From Candidatus Uhrbacteria bacterium (GTDB lineage Bacteria > Patescibacteriota > Patescibacteriia > SG8-24), in assembly GCA_016205965.1 (NCBI GenBank), contig JACQSM010000076.1, positions 1 through 20,090 of the forward strand: 20,090 nucleotides of DNA, in the 5' to 3' direction. A program made the position numbers and the translations under genes. The notes under the pieces were generated by a model. The model searched no databases, was not told the DNA's origin, and saw nothing but the letters and a program-made list of their open reading frames with translations. Shown here piece after piece: positions 13,854 to 19,833 of this stretch. Numbering within the stretch: the stretch's first letter is position 1; each line of letters starts with the position of its first letter.

Positions 13854-15458
13854 ATGTCCACGCTGTACCGAAAATACCGACCCCAGACGTGGGCCGACAT
13901 CGCCGACCAGGAGCATGTCAAAATGACCCTGGCCGCCGAAGTCGAGACCGGCAAGATCGCTCACGCCTATCTGTTCAGCGGGCCGCGCGGCGTCGGTAAA
14001 ACGACCACGGCGCGGATTTTGGCGCGCGCCGTCAACTGCGCCGCCCGGGCGGCGGGCAAGTCGGAGCCCTGCGCCGAGTGCGAGCACTGCCTGGCCGCAG
14101 CCGAGAATCGCTCGCTCGACATCATCGAGATCGACGCCGCCTCGCATCGCGGCATCGATGCCGTCCGCGAGAACATCATCGAGCACGCCCGCTTCACTCC
14201 GGCCCGGGCGCCGTTCAAGGTGTTCATCATCGACGAGGTCCACATGCTCACGACCGAGGCTTTCAATGCGCTGTTGAAGACGCTGGAGGAGCCGCCGAGT
14301 CACGTCATGTTCATCCTGGCCACGACCGAGCTGCACAAGGTACCGGCGACCATCGTTTCCCGCTGCCAGCGGTTCGATTTTCGCAAGATCGGTTTCGCCG
14401 AAGTGGTCGGGCGGCTGCGGGATCTGGCCGAACGCGAGGGCTGCAAGGTCGACGACAAGGCCGTCGAAGAGATCGCCCGGCGGGCCGAGGGGTCGCTGCG
14501 CGATGCCGAAGGGCTGCTCGGAAAAGTTTTGGCGGTGAGCGATGGCAAGCGGGTGTCGTACGACGACGCGCTGTCGGTGCTGCCGCGTTCGAATGCCGCC
14601 GCCGTTTCCGAGTTTGTCGAGTGCCTGGTCAAGCGCGACGGCCGGACGGCTCTGATGACCATCGGCGAGGGCTTGGAAGCCGGACTCGACATGGAACAGT
14701 TCGCTTTGGATGCCGTCGAGTTGCTGCGCAAGACTTTGCTGGCGGCCGTCGCCGGTCCGGAGTCCGTGGCCGAAGAGATGGACAAGGAGACCGCGGCGCG
14801 CGTCGGCGGCTGGGTCGCCGTCGGAGCGGGGGAGCTGGCCCGGATGATCGAGATGTTGCTCGAGGCGCGGGCCAGAATGAAGATTTCGCATCTGCAGCAT
14901 TTGCCGTTGGAGTTGGCGGCGGTGAAGGTTTGCGGCGGAGGGGCAGGATTGTCCCCAAGCGCAGCCAGCGGGATGGCAGGCGGAAAGGGACTGGTTCCGG
15001 AGTCACGGGGACTGGTTCCGAGCGAAGCGAGTGTACCTGTCCCCACGGCCAAGTCTGAGGGGCCTGTCCCTCCGCCAAAAGAAGAACAAAAAGTCCCAGC
15101 CTCTGCCGACCTGGAAGCGGTCAAAGCCGTCTGGCAGGAGTTTATTCGGAAGGCGGGGGAGGAGAACCATTCGCTGCCGTTCGTGCTGGGCATCGGCCAG
15201 CCAGTCGATGCCGAGCCGGGAAAGGTCGTTTTGGGCTTTGAATTCGCTTTCCACCGGGATAAAGTCAACGAGGAGAAGAATCGCCGGGTGCTCGAAAAGG
15301 TCCTGGGAGAGCTCCTGGGAGACAAAGTACGCATCGACGGCATCCTTCTTGAAAAATCCGAAGCCCCGCAGTACAGTGAGCCCGCCCGACCGTCGGCCGC
15401 GGTCCCCCAGGTCCTGGAGGGGCTGGTAGCGGCTTTTGGTGGGAAGGTGGTTGAGTGA
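13854..15458 (+). CDS. dnaX: DNA polymerase III subunit gamma/tau
   Basis: This is the clamp-loader ATPase of the replisome. It is 534 aa from the ATG at 13854, which gives the family-typical MSTLYRKYRPQTWADI; a 43-codon longer reading would overlap the previous gene and is rejected. Walker A is GPRGVGKTT (43-51). Zinc ligands are C62, C73, C76 and C79. Walker B is FIIDEVH (124-130). The sensor 1 region is ATTE (156-159), followed by the SRC motif (169-171). The AAA+ and collar domains end near residue 360. Residues about 362-407 are a Gly/Ser/Pro/Val linker encoded by repetitive, palindromic DNA. A C-terminal domain (about 408-534) then follows with AFHRDKVNEEKNRRVLEKVL. I found no convincing slippery heptamer for a tau/gamma frameshift. 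A 24-nt hairpin begins 1 nt after the stop, then comes tRNA-Gln. Confidence 0.96.
   Translation: MSTLYRKYRPQTWADIADQEHVKMTLAAEVETGKIAHAYLFSGPRGVGKTTTARILARAVNCAARAAGKSEPCAECEHCLAAAENRSLDIIEIDAASHRGIDAVRENIIEHARFTPARAPFKVFIIDEVHMLTTEAFNALLKTLEEPPSHVMFILATTELHKVPATIVSRCQRFDFRKIGFAEVVGRLRDLAEREGCKVDDKAVEEIARRAEGSLRDAEGLLGKVLAVSDGKRVSYDDALSVLPRSNAAAVSEFVECLVKRDGRTALMTIGEGLEAGLDMEQFALDAVELLRKTLLAAVAGPESVAEEMDKETAARVGGWVAVGAGELARMIEMLLEARARMKISHLQHLPLELAAVKVCGGGAGLSPSAASGMAGGKGLVPESRGLVPSEASVPVPTAKSEGPVPPPKEEQKVPASADLEAVKAVWQEFIRKAGEENHSLPFVLGIGQPVDAEPGKVVLGFEFAFHRDKVNEEKNRRVLEKVLGELLGDKVRIDGILLEKSEAPQYSEPARPSAAVPQVLEGLVAAFGGKVVE
14987..15044 (+). repeat. Palindromic/direct repeat inside the dnaX linker
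   Basis: GGGACTGGTTCCG occurs twice (14987-14999 and 15008-15020). The second copy's GGGGACTGGT (15007-15016) pairs with ACCTGTCCCC (15035-15044) with one mismatch, and the centre contains GCGAAGC, a known very stable mini-hairpin. The segment is read through in frame in dnaX. It looks like an intergenic-type repeat that was inserted into, or is tolerated in, a disordered linker. Confidence 0.65.
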
Positions 15459-15459
15459 A

Positions 15460-15483
15460 GGAGGACGGCCTTCAGACCGTCCT
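15460..15483 (+). repeat. Intergenic 24-nt hairpin, copy 5
   Basis: GG plus arms 15462-15471 and 15474-15483 around TC; nine of ten pairs hold, with one C-A mismatch. It begins 1 nt after the dnaX stop. The stem carries the A-T variant pair also seen in copy 3. Confidence 0.8.
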
Positions 15484-15508
15484 GGTAACGCGCAAACAAT
15501 TGAATCGT

Positions 15509-15582
15509 TGCGGGATCGTCTAATGGTAGGACAGCAGACTCTGAATCTGCTTATCTAGGTTCGAGTCCTAGTCCCGCAGCCA
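15509..15582 (+). tRNA. tRNA-Gln (anticodon CTG)
   Basis: The cloverleaf is complete in 74 nt with an encoded CCA. The acceptor stem TGCGGGA (15509-15515) pairs with TCCCGCA (15572-15578), including the U1-A72 pair typical of bacterial tRNA-Gln. The anticodon stem is GCAGA/TCTGC, with loop CT-CTG-AA and anticodon at 15541-15543, which reads CAG. The T arm is CTAGG-TTCGAGT-CCTAG. The discriminator base is G15579, and CCA is at 15580-15582. Confidence 0.97.
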
Positions 15583-15620
15583 GCAAAAGAGCCGCTTATT
15601 TAAGCGGCTCTTTTGCTTGT
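15583..15620 (+). terminator. Rho-independent terminator after tRNA-Gln
   Basis: A 16-bp perfect stem (15583-15598 with 15601-15616) has the GC core GAGCCGC and loop TT. The stem ends in TTTTGCTT on the plus strand and has an A-tract on its 5' side, so it could also work on the other strand. It begins directly after CCA. Confidence 0.85.
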
Positions 15621-15640
15621 ACCCAGAATGCGGTTCGAAC

Positions 15641-15649
15641 TGGTAGACT
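15641..15649 (+). promoter_or_regulatory. Candidate extended -10 upstream of tspO
   Basis: TGGTAGACT fits the local TGNTANNNT motif and predicts a leader of about 37 nt. A second TAGACT at 15680-15685 lies 7 nt before the ATG and would give a leaderless message instead. The sequence does not decide between them. Confidence 0.4.
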
Positions 15650-15692
15650 CAAAGAAGGATCATAAAAGTACTCTTTAGCTAGACTGCTCAAT

Positions 15693-16094
15693 ATGCCTGA
15701 CTCGACTGCGGCGTGGTATCAGCAACTCGCCAAACCTTCTTGGGCGCCGCCCTCCTGGCTCTTTGGTCCGGTGTGGACAGCGCTTTATGCAGGGATCGCC
15801 GTCACTTTCGGTACGGTCTTCTATTTTGCGGCGAAAGGCAGGATTCCGGCATTGGTCGCGTTACCTTTCGCACTCAATCTGGCGTTCAATTTCGCGTTTA
15901 CCCCGATCCAATTCGGCCTTCGCAATAATGTACTCGCAGCGGTCGATATCCTGTTGGTCCTCGGAACGCTTGTTTGGGCGATCCTTGTCATACGGCCGTT
16001 CGCCCCTTGGATCGCCTGGGCTCAGGCGCCGTATCTTCTTTGGGTCATGTTCGCGACCGTATTGCAGATGTCGATCACGTGGATGAATCGATGA
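15693..16094 (+). CDS. tspO: TspO/MBR family protein (short form)
   Basis: This is a tryptophan-rich membrane protein of the translocator/peripheral benzodiazepine receptor family, which binds porphyrins and related ligands. WYQQLAKPSWAPPSWLFGPVWTALY is the family's signature loop and second helix (too long to be chance). LNLAFNFAFTPIQFGL and APYLLWVMFATVLQMSITWMN match the later helices. At 133 aa it lacks the roughly 25-residue first transmembrane helix usual in the family (about 155-160 aa). The frame meets a TAA at 15663-15665 and offers no upstream start, so the loss is real in this sequence. About four helices remain. It stands alone between two terminators. Confidence 0.92.
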   Translation: MPDSTAAWYQQLAKPSWAPPSWLFGPVWTALYAGIAVTFGTVFYFAAKGRIPALVALPFALNLAFNFAFTPIQFGLRNNVLAAVDILLVLGTLVWAILVIRPFAPWIAWAQAPYLLWVMFATVLQMSITWMNR

Positions 16095-16103
16095 TCTGAC
16101 AGT

Positions 16104-16141
16104 GCATTCTTAAACGCTTGCCAATCGTGCGTTCCGAATGC
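16104..16141 (+). other. Two-part stem-loop after tspO
   Basis: GCATTC (16104-16109) pairs with GAATGC (16136-16141), and inside it AACGC (16113-16117) pairs with GCGTT (16129-16133). The stem has small internal loops and an 11-nt apical loop. It begins 9 nt after the tspO stop. It may be a 3' UTR structure or part of a small RNA; there is no direct evidence for transcription. Confidence 0.45.
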
Positions 16142-16190
16142 GTCCAAGACGGGCGGCCAAAACAGTGCGTTTCAAATGAACCCAGTCAGG

Positions 16191-16218
16191 CGCCCAAAGA
16201 GGGCGGGTTTCTTTTGGA
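16191..16218 (+). terminator. Weak terminator-like hairpin after tspO
   Basis: CGCCC-AAAGA-GGGCG (16191-16205) is followed by a T-rich tract, GGTTTCTTTT. The 5-bp stem is short, so it is only a possible terminator. The stronger one is just downstream. Confidence 0.4.
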
Positions 16219-16235
16219 CCGTAGTGCCATGAGCA

Positions 16236-16280
16236 CGAAAAACGCGAGGCGAAAGCCCCGCGTTTTCGTATTGTTTTTTT
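16236..16280 (+). terminator. Rho-independent terminator before the 16333 gene
   Basis: AAAACGCG (16239-16246) pairs with CGCGTTTT (16259-16266). An inner GGC/GCC pair closes a GAAA tetraloop (16251-16254), with one A/C mismatch. Seven Ts follow at 16274-16280. It ends transcription from tspO and shields the next promoter at 16306. Confidence 0.8.
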
Positions 16281-16305
16281 GTCGCGTGTCACCGAGTGCG
16301 GACGG

Positions 16306-16314
16306 TGGTAAACT
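16306..16314 (+). promoter_or_regulatory. Extended -10 promoter for the 16333 gene
   Basis: TGGTAAACT fits the local motif and lies 18 nt before the ATG. The predicted leader is about 12 nt and ends in GACTGTCT, the same 8 bases that precede the cysS ATG. Confidence 0.5.
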
Positions 16315-16332
16315 ACGTATTAACGACTGTCT

Positions 16333-18168
16333 ATGCGAAAATTTTCACTGAAAGCCGGAGTCATCATTAGCGGGTTCATTGTGGCCGGTCTGGCTGCGAT
16401 GTACTTTCTCTCGTCCCAACCCCTCTTAACGACACCGTACGGCGGAGAAAAAGAAACGGCGACCAAGGCTCTTCAGGTCCCCGCAGACGGGAGCCTGGCC
16501 ATCGACGTCGAAGGCTTCATCTTTGGCTCCTTCGACACGATTGCCATCAATGGCGCGGGCTTCGATCCCGACGCGGCCACTGCGGTCGTGTTCACCACTC
16601 GCACCAAGCAAAGGCTGACCGTGCCCGCGTCCAAAGTCACGGCGACCGAGGTGAAGGCGCCCGTGCCGCCGCTGGAGTATGACGAGACCAAGGAGGCGTT
16701 CCTTCCCGATCAGGTCTCGATCATGGTGGTCCAGACGAAAATGAACGGCGACAAGCTTAGCGTTCGTTCGTCGAATCAGAGCAAGCTCTTCATGGTCGCT
16801 GCTCCGACCATGCCGCGCGCCGTCGTGGAGGCGGAGGTCGGTGCGATACCGAGGGGCGCGATCGCACAGGCAGTCATGGCCGTTGCCGTCGAGAAGCTGA
16901 AATCTGCCGCCAGTAAGGTACCGGAGGGGAATCCGGAGCTGGTCGCGGCTCTCGCCAAGTCGCGAAAGGGGATGGAGGAGTTGCTCGTCGGCATCGAGAA
17001 GATCAAGAAGAATCCCAGGGCGACGGTGAGACTGGCTACGACCGACGGTTCGAGCGTCAACATGGGCATGGACGAGGTCGCCAAGATCGATGTCATCTAC
17101 GGCGGCTATTTGGCCGAACTGGAGAAGCGTCTGCCCGGGCGGCCCGGCGAGATACCGACCGGACTGATCGCCCCGGCCCAGGCCGCATCGCCCGCCGAAT
17201 GCTACGAGCGCGTCATGGCGAACCCGAGTACCGATTCCCGTCTCGGCTCTCTCGTGGAGATTCTGTGCGGCACATCAGGCACACTCGCCCAGTCGGGAGA
17301 TCCGGGATGGGTCAACGAGCCGTACCTGATCCAGGCGATCGTCACCTACCTCTTGTCCGAGCACGGCGACGACGCGAAGTGGAACATTCCCCTCAAGGTA
17401 GCGGCAGCGGCCGCGCTCTCCCTGTACTTCGACTCTGCCATCGAAGGCAAGGTGCCGGATGTCGGTTTTCTCAAGGGACTGCTTTTTGCCTTGGATGCGG
17501 AAATGGGCGATAAGGTGCTCGAAAAAGTGTATGGCAAGAGGATACCGTTCCTGGCGAATTTACAGACGGCCATCGAGATCTGGGATGCCGGATGCAATGC
17601 CTTCAAGTGGCTAGGTTGCCTGTCATCGAAGGAGATCGCCGTCGGCGTAGGCGACATCATCATGGACATCGGCGACGGGTTCGCTTATTGGCTGCAGCCA
17701 TACGTCGTCGCCATCTTGGGTCCCGACTATTCGGAGGTGGCCGACCTCGGTCCGGGCGGGATACCGAACGGCTATGATCAATGGATCGGTCCCGACGTGA
17801 CTCCGGAACCGTATCTGCCGGAGGCGGACACATTGCCGGGGAAGCCGTCGCCCAAGCCCATCGTGCCGGATGACATCACTCCGGAACCGGCTCCCGCTCC
17901 CACGCCGCCCAAGCCTGCTCCCGTGCCGCAGCCGTCGTGCTATGAGCAAAAGGAGGCCGCGCATAAGCAGTGCCTGGCCGACTGTCCGCCGGAACCGGAT
18001 ATTGCTGACTACAACGCCTGCACGACAGCTTGCGAGTCCTCCGGCGATCTCTTAAAGAGGAGCGATTGCTTCAATGATTGCCAAAGCGTCCGATCCAAGG
18101 CATACACTGCCAGATCGCAATGCGTTAAGGGTTGCCTGAACGACTATTACGCCACGAGATGTCCCTGA
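16333..18168 (+). CDS. Secreted/anchored TIG-like protein with CX3C-repeat tail
   Basis: The protein is 611 aa and of no recognised family overall. A signal or anchor helix lies at about residues 6-27 (KAGVIISGFIVAGLAAMYFL). A beta domain at about 47-155 resembles IPT/TIG folds (IAINGAGFDPDAATAVVF). A largely helical middle carries IDVIYGGYLAELEKRLPG and a pair of isolated Cys. A Pro-rich spacer follows at about 492-534. The last 76 residues contain ten Cys: a lone C, four CX3C units (CLADC, CTTAC, CFNDC, CVKGC) spaced 10 to 13 residues apart, and a final C. This is expected to be a disulphide-stapled helical tail outside the membrane. The start at 16333 is fixed by the promoter and the signal helix. 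Function is unknown; a cell-surface role is inferred. Confidence 0.85.
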   Translation: MRKFSLKAGVIISGFIVAGLAAMYFLSSQPLLTTPYGGEKETATKALQVPADGSLAIDVEGFIFGSFDTIAINGAGFDPDAATAVVFTTRTKQRLTVPASKVTATEVKAPVPPLEYDETKEAFLPDQVSIMVVQTKMNGDKLSVRSSNQSKLFMVAAPTMPRAVVEAEVGAIPRGAIAQAVMAVAVEKLKSAASKVPEGNPELVAALAKSRKGMEELLVGIEKIKKNPRATVRLATTDGSSVNMGMDEVAKIDVIYGGYLAELEKRLPGRPGEIPTGLIAPAQAASPAECYERVMANPSTDSRLGSLVEILCGTSGTLAQSGDPGWVNEPYLIQAIVTYLLSEHGDDAKWNIPLKVAAAAALSLYFDSAIEGKVPDVGFLKGLLFALDAEMGDKVLEKVYGKRIPFLANLQTAIEIWDAGCNAFKWLGCLSSKEIAVGVGDIIMDIGDGFAYWLQPYVVAILGPDYSEVADLGPGGIPNGYDQWIGPDVTPEPYLPEADTLPGKPSPKPIVPDDITPEPAPAPTPPKPAPVPQPSCYEQKEAAHKQCLADCPPEPDIADYNACTTACESSGDLLKRSDCFNDCQSVRSKAYTARSQCVKGCLNDYYATRCP

Positions 18169-18292
18169 ACGAGACGTTTTATGCCGACCGGAACGGCCTC
18201 CATGGATAGTTGCAAGGCTGTCTCAAAACACCCTTAAAAGTCGACACCGCACACGTAACGTTCAGCCACGACATAGCGGGATTTTGATTTAC

Positions 18293-18298
18293 TATCTT
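18293..18298 (+). promoter_or_regulatory. Candidate -10 for the 18329 gene; rest of gap featureless
   Basis: TATCTT lies 30 nt before the ATG at 18329, without a TG extension or clear -35. The surrounding gap (18169-18328) holds no terminator. It contains GGCTGTCTCAAAAC (18220-18233), which recalls the ends of some insertion sequences, but no partner end was found. Confidence 0.3.
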
Positions 18299-18328
18299 AG
18301 GTGTAATAACTCCTTCACCGATGTCCGC

Positions 18329-18754
18329 ATGGAACCCAAGAACCCTGAATTTAGTCAGATGGCGAATCCGGAAGTTGCGGAGGTTGAGTTGACGCCCGAA
18401 CAGGAGGAACAGGCCAAGTATTGGCTGGAACGGATCGAGAGAGAGATGGCGGCGGATCGGCTTAATGAAAAAAGTCCTGAAGAGGCGGAGAAAGAAAAAT
18501 GGAGATCGGAGCTGAAGGAGATTTTTGACGCCTGGCTGGTACCGGAAAAGCTTGACTCGCTTCATGAGCTGAAGAATCAGGCAGAAGCGATGGCAAGTCC
18601 GCTCAGAGCGGAAGCCAAAAAAGCCTTGGTAGAGATTACGAAAAGAATGCCTGCGTTGGGGGATTCGGATGATTTGAAGGATAAATATAGGGTTTTATCG
18701 ATGGCGGTGGGCATCATCAATAATGGTTTGGTCGATCATACGAGGCAGCCGTAG
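18329..18754 (+). CDS. Small charged helical protein, unknown
   Basis: The protein is 141 aa and probably cytosolic. It is rich in Glu, Lys and Ala, with long predicted helices at about residues 22-60 (LTPEQEEQAKYWLERIEREM) and 80-110 (ELKNQAEAMASPLRAEAKKA). There is no signal peptide, membrane helix or recognisable motif. The start is placed at the ATG at 18329 (MEPKNPEF) because the 15 codons upstream overlap the likely promoter. Base composition is visibly lower in GC than in neighbours such as dnaX, with codons such as AAT, TTT and GAT common in its 3' half. That hints at a recent arrival or a poorly conserved orphan. It converges on engB with a 32-bp gap. Confidence 0.7.
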   Translation: MEPKNPEFSQMANPEVAEVELTPEQEEQAKYWLERIEREMAADRLNEKSPEEAEKEKWRSELKEIFDAWLVPEKLDSLHELKNQAEAMASPLRAEAKKALVEITKRMPALGDSDDLKDKYRVLSMAVGIINNGLVDHTRQP

Positions 18755-18786
18755 CGAGTGTGACGGGGAACGCGTGGCACGGAACA

Positions 18787-19359
18787 CTACTCTGCCCGAA
18801 CCGCCCGCTCAATAGCATCTCGGATCTCGCCGAGCCCCTTGCCGTCGGCGGTCGAGTGTGGGATGAAATTGATGTCCGGGAATTCAGCCTGAACCTGGCG
18901 CAGGCCCTGGGCCGCTGCCGAGTTCGAGAGTTTGTCGACTTTGTTGAAGACGACCACGAATCGAATTTCCTGCCGCAGCAGCTGGTCGAGGGCGTAGCGA
19001 TCGTTTTCCATCAGACCGTGGCGCCCGTCGATGATGAGCAGCACGAGCTTCAGCCGCTTTGCTTCCGAAAGGTAGTCGCTAAGCATGCCGGCAAAGCCCT
19101 TGCCTTTGGAACGCTTGGCTCGGGAGTAGCCGTAGCCGGGCAGGTCGACGAGGAGATAGCGGCCGTCAAACTCGTAGAGGTTGATGGCTTGGGTGAGTCC
19201 TGGTTGGGCGCTGGTCCGGGCCAGATTTTTGGCGCCGGCAAGATGATTGATCAGCGATGATTTGCCGACGTTCGAGCGGCCCAGCATGGCGATCTGTGGT
19301 TTGTTGCTTTTCGGTAAGTCGGCCGGTCGGAAGGCGCTTTTGAGAAAAATGGCGAGCAT
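18787..19359 (-). CDS. engB: Ribosome biogenesis GTPase EngB (YihA/YsxC)
   Basis: This is an Era/Obg-like GTPase needed for late assembly of the large ribosomal subunit. It is 190 aa, a normal length. G1 is GRSNVGKSS (27-35). The switch region is RTSAQPGLTQ with the G2 Thr. G3 is DLPGYGYS (72-79), the family hallmark. G4 is NKVD (129-132). G5 is STADGKG (159-165). The start is placed at the ATG at 19359 (MLAIFLKSAFRPADLPKS). Thirteen further codons upstream would run into the arfB start and are rejected. It diverges from arfB with only 20 bp between start codons, so the promoters must overlap and the message should be leaderless. Confidence 0.96.
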   Translation of the reverse strand: MLAIFLKSAFRPADLPKSNKPQIAMLGRSNVGKSSLINHLAGAKNLARTSAQPGLTQAINLYEFDGRYLLVDLPGYGYSRAKRSKGKGFAGMLSDYLSEAKRLKLVLLIIDGRHGLMENDRYALDQLLRQEIRFVVVFNKVDKLSNSAAAQGLRQVQAEFPDINFIPHSTADGKGLGEIRDAIERAVRAE

Positions 19360-19362
19360 AAG

Positions 19363-19372
19363 TGGTATCCTA
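19363..19372. promoter_or_regulatory. Overlapping bidirectional -10 for engB and arfB
   Basis: On the plus strand TGGTATCCT (19363-19371) is an extended -10 lying 8 nt before the arfB ATG at 19380. On the minus strand TAGGAT (19372 to 19367) lies 7 nt before the engB ATG at 19359. The two hexamers share five base pairs. Both messages would start at or very near their ATG. Confidence 0.5.
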
Positions 19373-19379
19373 CTATTGC

Positions 19380-19805
19380 ATGCCGAACGCTTACGCACAA
19401 TCGCCGACCGTCCCTGAATCCGAAATCACCGTGGATTTCGTCCGTTCATCCGGCCCGGGCGGCCAGAAGGTGAACAAGACCTCAAGCAAGGCGCAGCTGC
19501 GCTGGAACGTCGGGGCGTCGCCAGCTTTTACCGATGAGCAGAAGGCGATGATTCGGGCCGCGGCCGGCGGCCGCCTCAACAGAGAAGACGAGATCGTCCT
19601 AGCCGCCGAGGCCGAACGTTCGCAGTTTCAGAATCGTGGCGCGGTCGTGGCGCGTTTGCAGGAGCTGGTCGCGGTCGCCCTGACGCCCAAAAAAACGCGC
19701 CGGGCGACCAAGGTCAGCCGGGCGCAGAAGCGGCAACGCCTTGACGCCAAGCGTCGGCATGCTACGAAGAAGACAGCCCGCAAAACGCCGCCCGGCGAGT
19801 GGTAA
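19380..19805 (+). CDS. arfB: Alternative ribosome-rescue factor B / RF-1-domain hydrolase
   Basis: This peptidyl-tRNA hydrolase releases ribosomes stalled on non-stop mRNA. The 141-aa length is almost the same as E. coli ArfB (YaeJ). The catalytic loop RSSGPGGQKVNKTSSKAQLRW region carries GGQ at residues 27-29. The protein lacks the codon-recognition domains of RF1 and RF2. The very basic C-terminal tail (KKTRRATKVSRAQKRQRLD and onward) is the part that in ArfB enters the empty mRNA channel. The start is the ATG at 19380 (MPNAYAQSPT); a start six codons upstream would lie inside the promoter. It is divergent from engB. A membrane protein gene follows 28 bases downstream. Confidence 0.93.
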   Translation: MPNAYAQSPTVPESEITVDFVRSSGPGGQKVNKTSSKAQLRWNVGASPAFTDEQKAMIRAAAGGRLNREDEIVLAAEAERSQFQNRGAVVARLQELVAVALTPKKTRRATKVSRAQKRQRLDAKRRHATKKTARKTPPGEW

Positions 19806-19833
19806 TCAAATGTATAAAGATCCGTAACATCAT

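Noticed and set aside
15074..15090. Possible dnaX frameshift site (AACAAAAAG)
   Set aside because: In the reading frame it does not form an X XXY YYZ slippery heptamer, and no supporting downstream stem was seen.
16150..16200. Possible tRNA remnant near TTTCAAATGAACC
   Set aside because: The T-loop-like string has no pairing arms, and no acceptor stem could be built on either strand.
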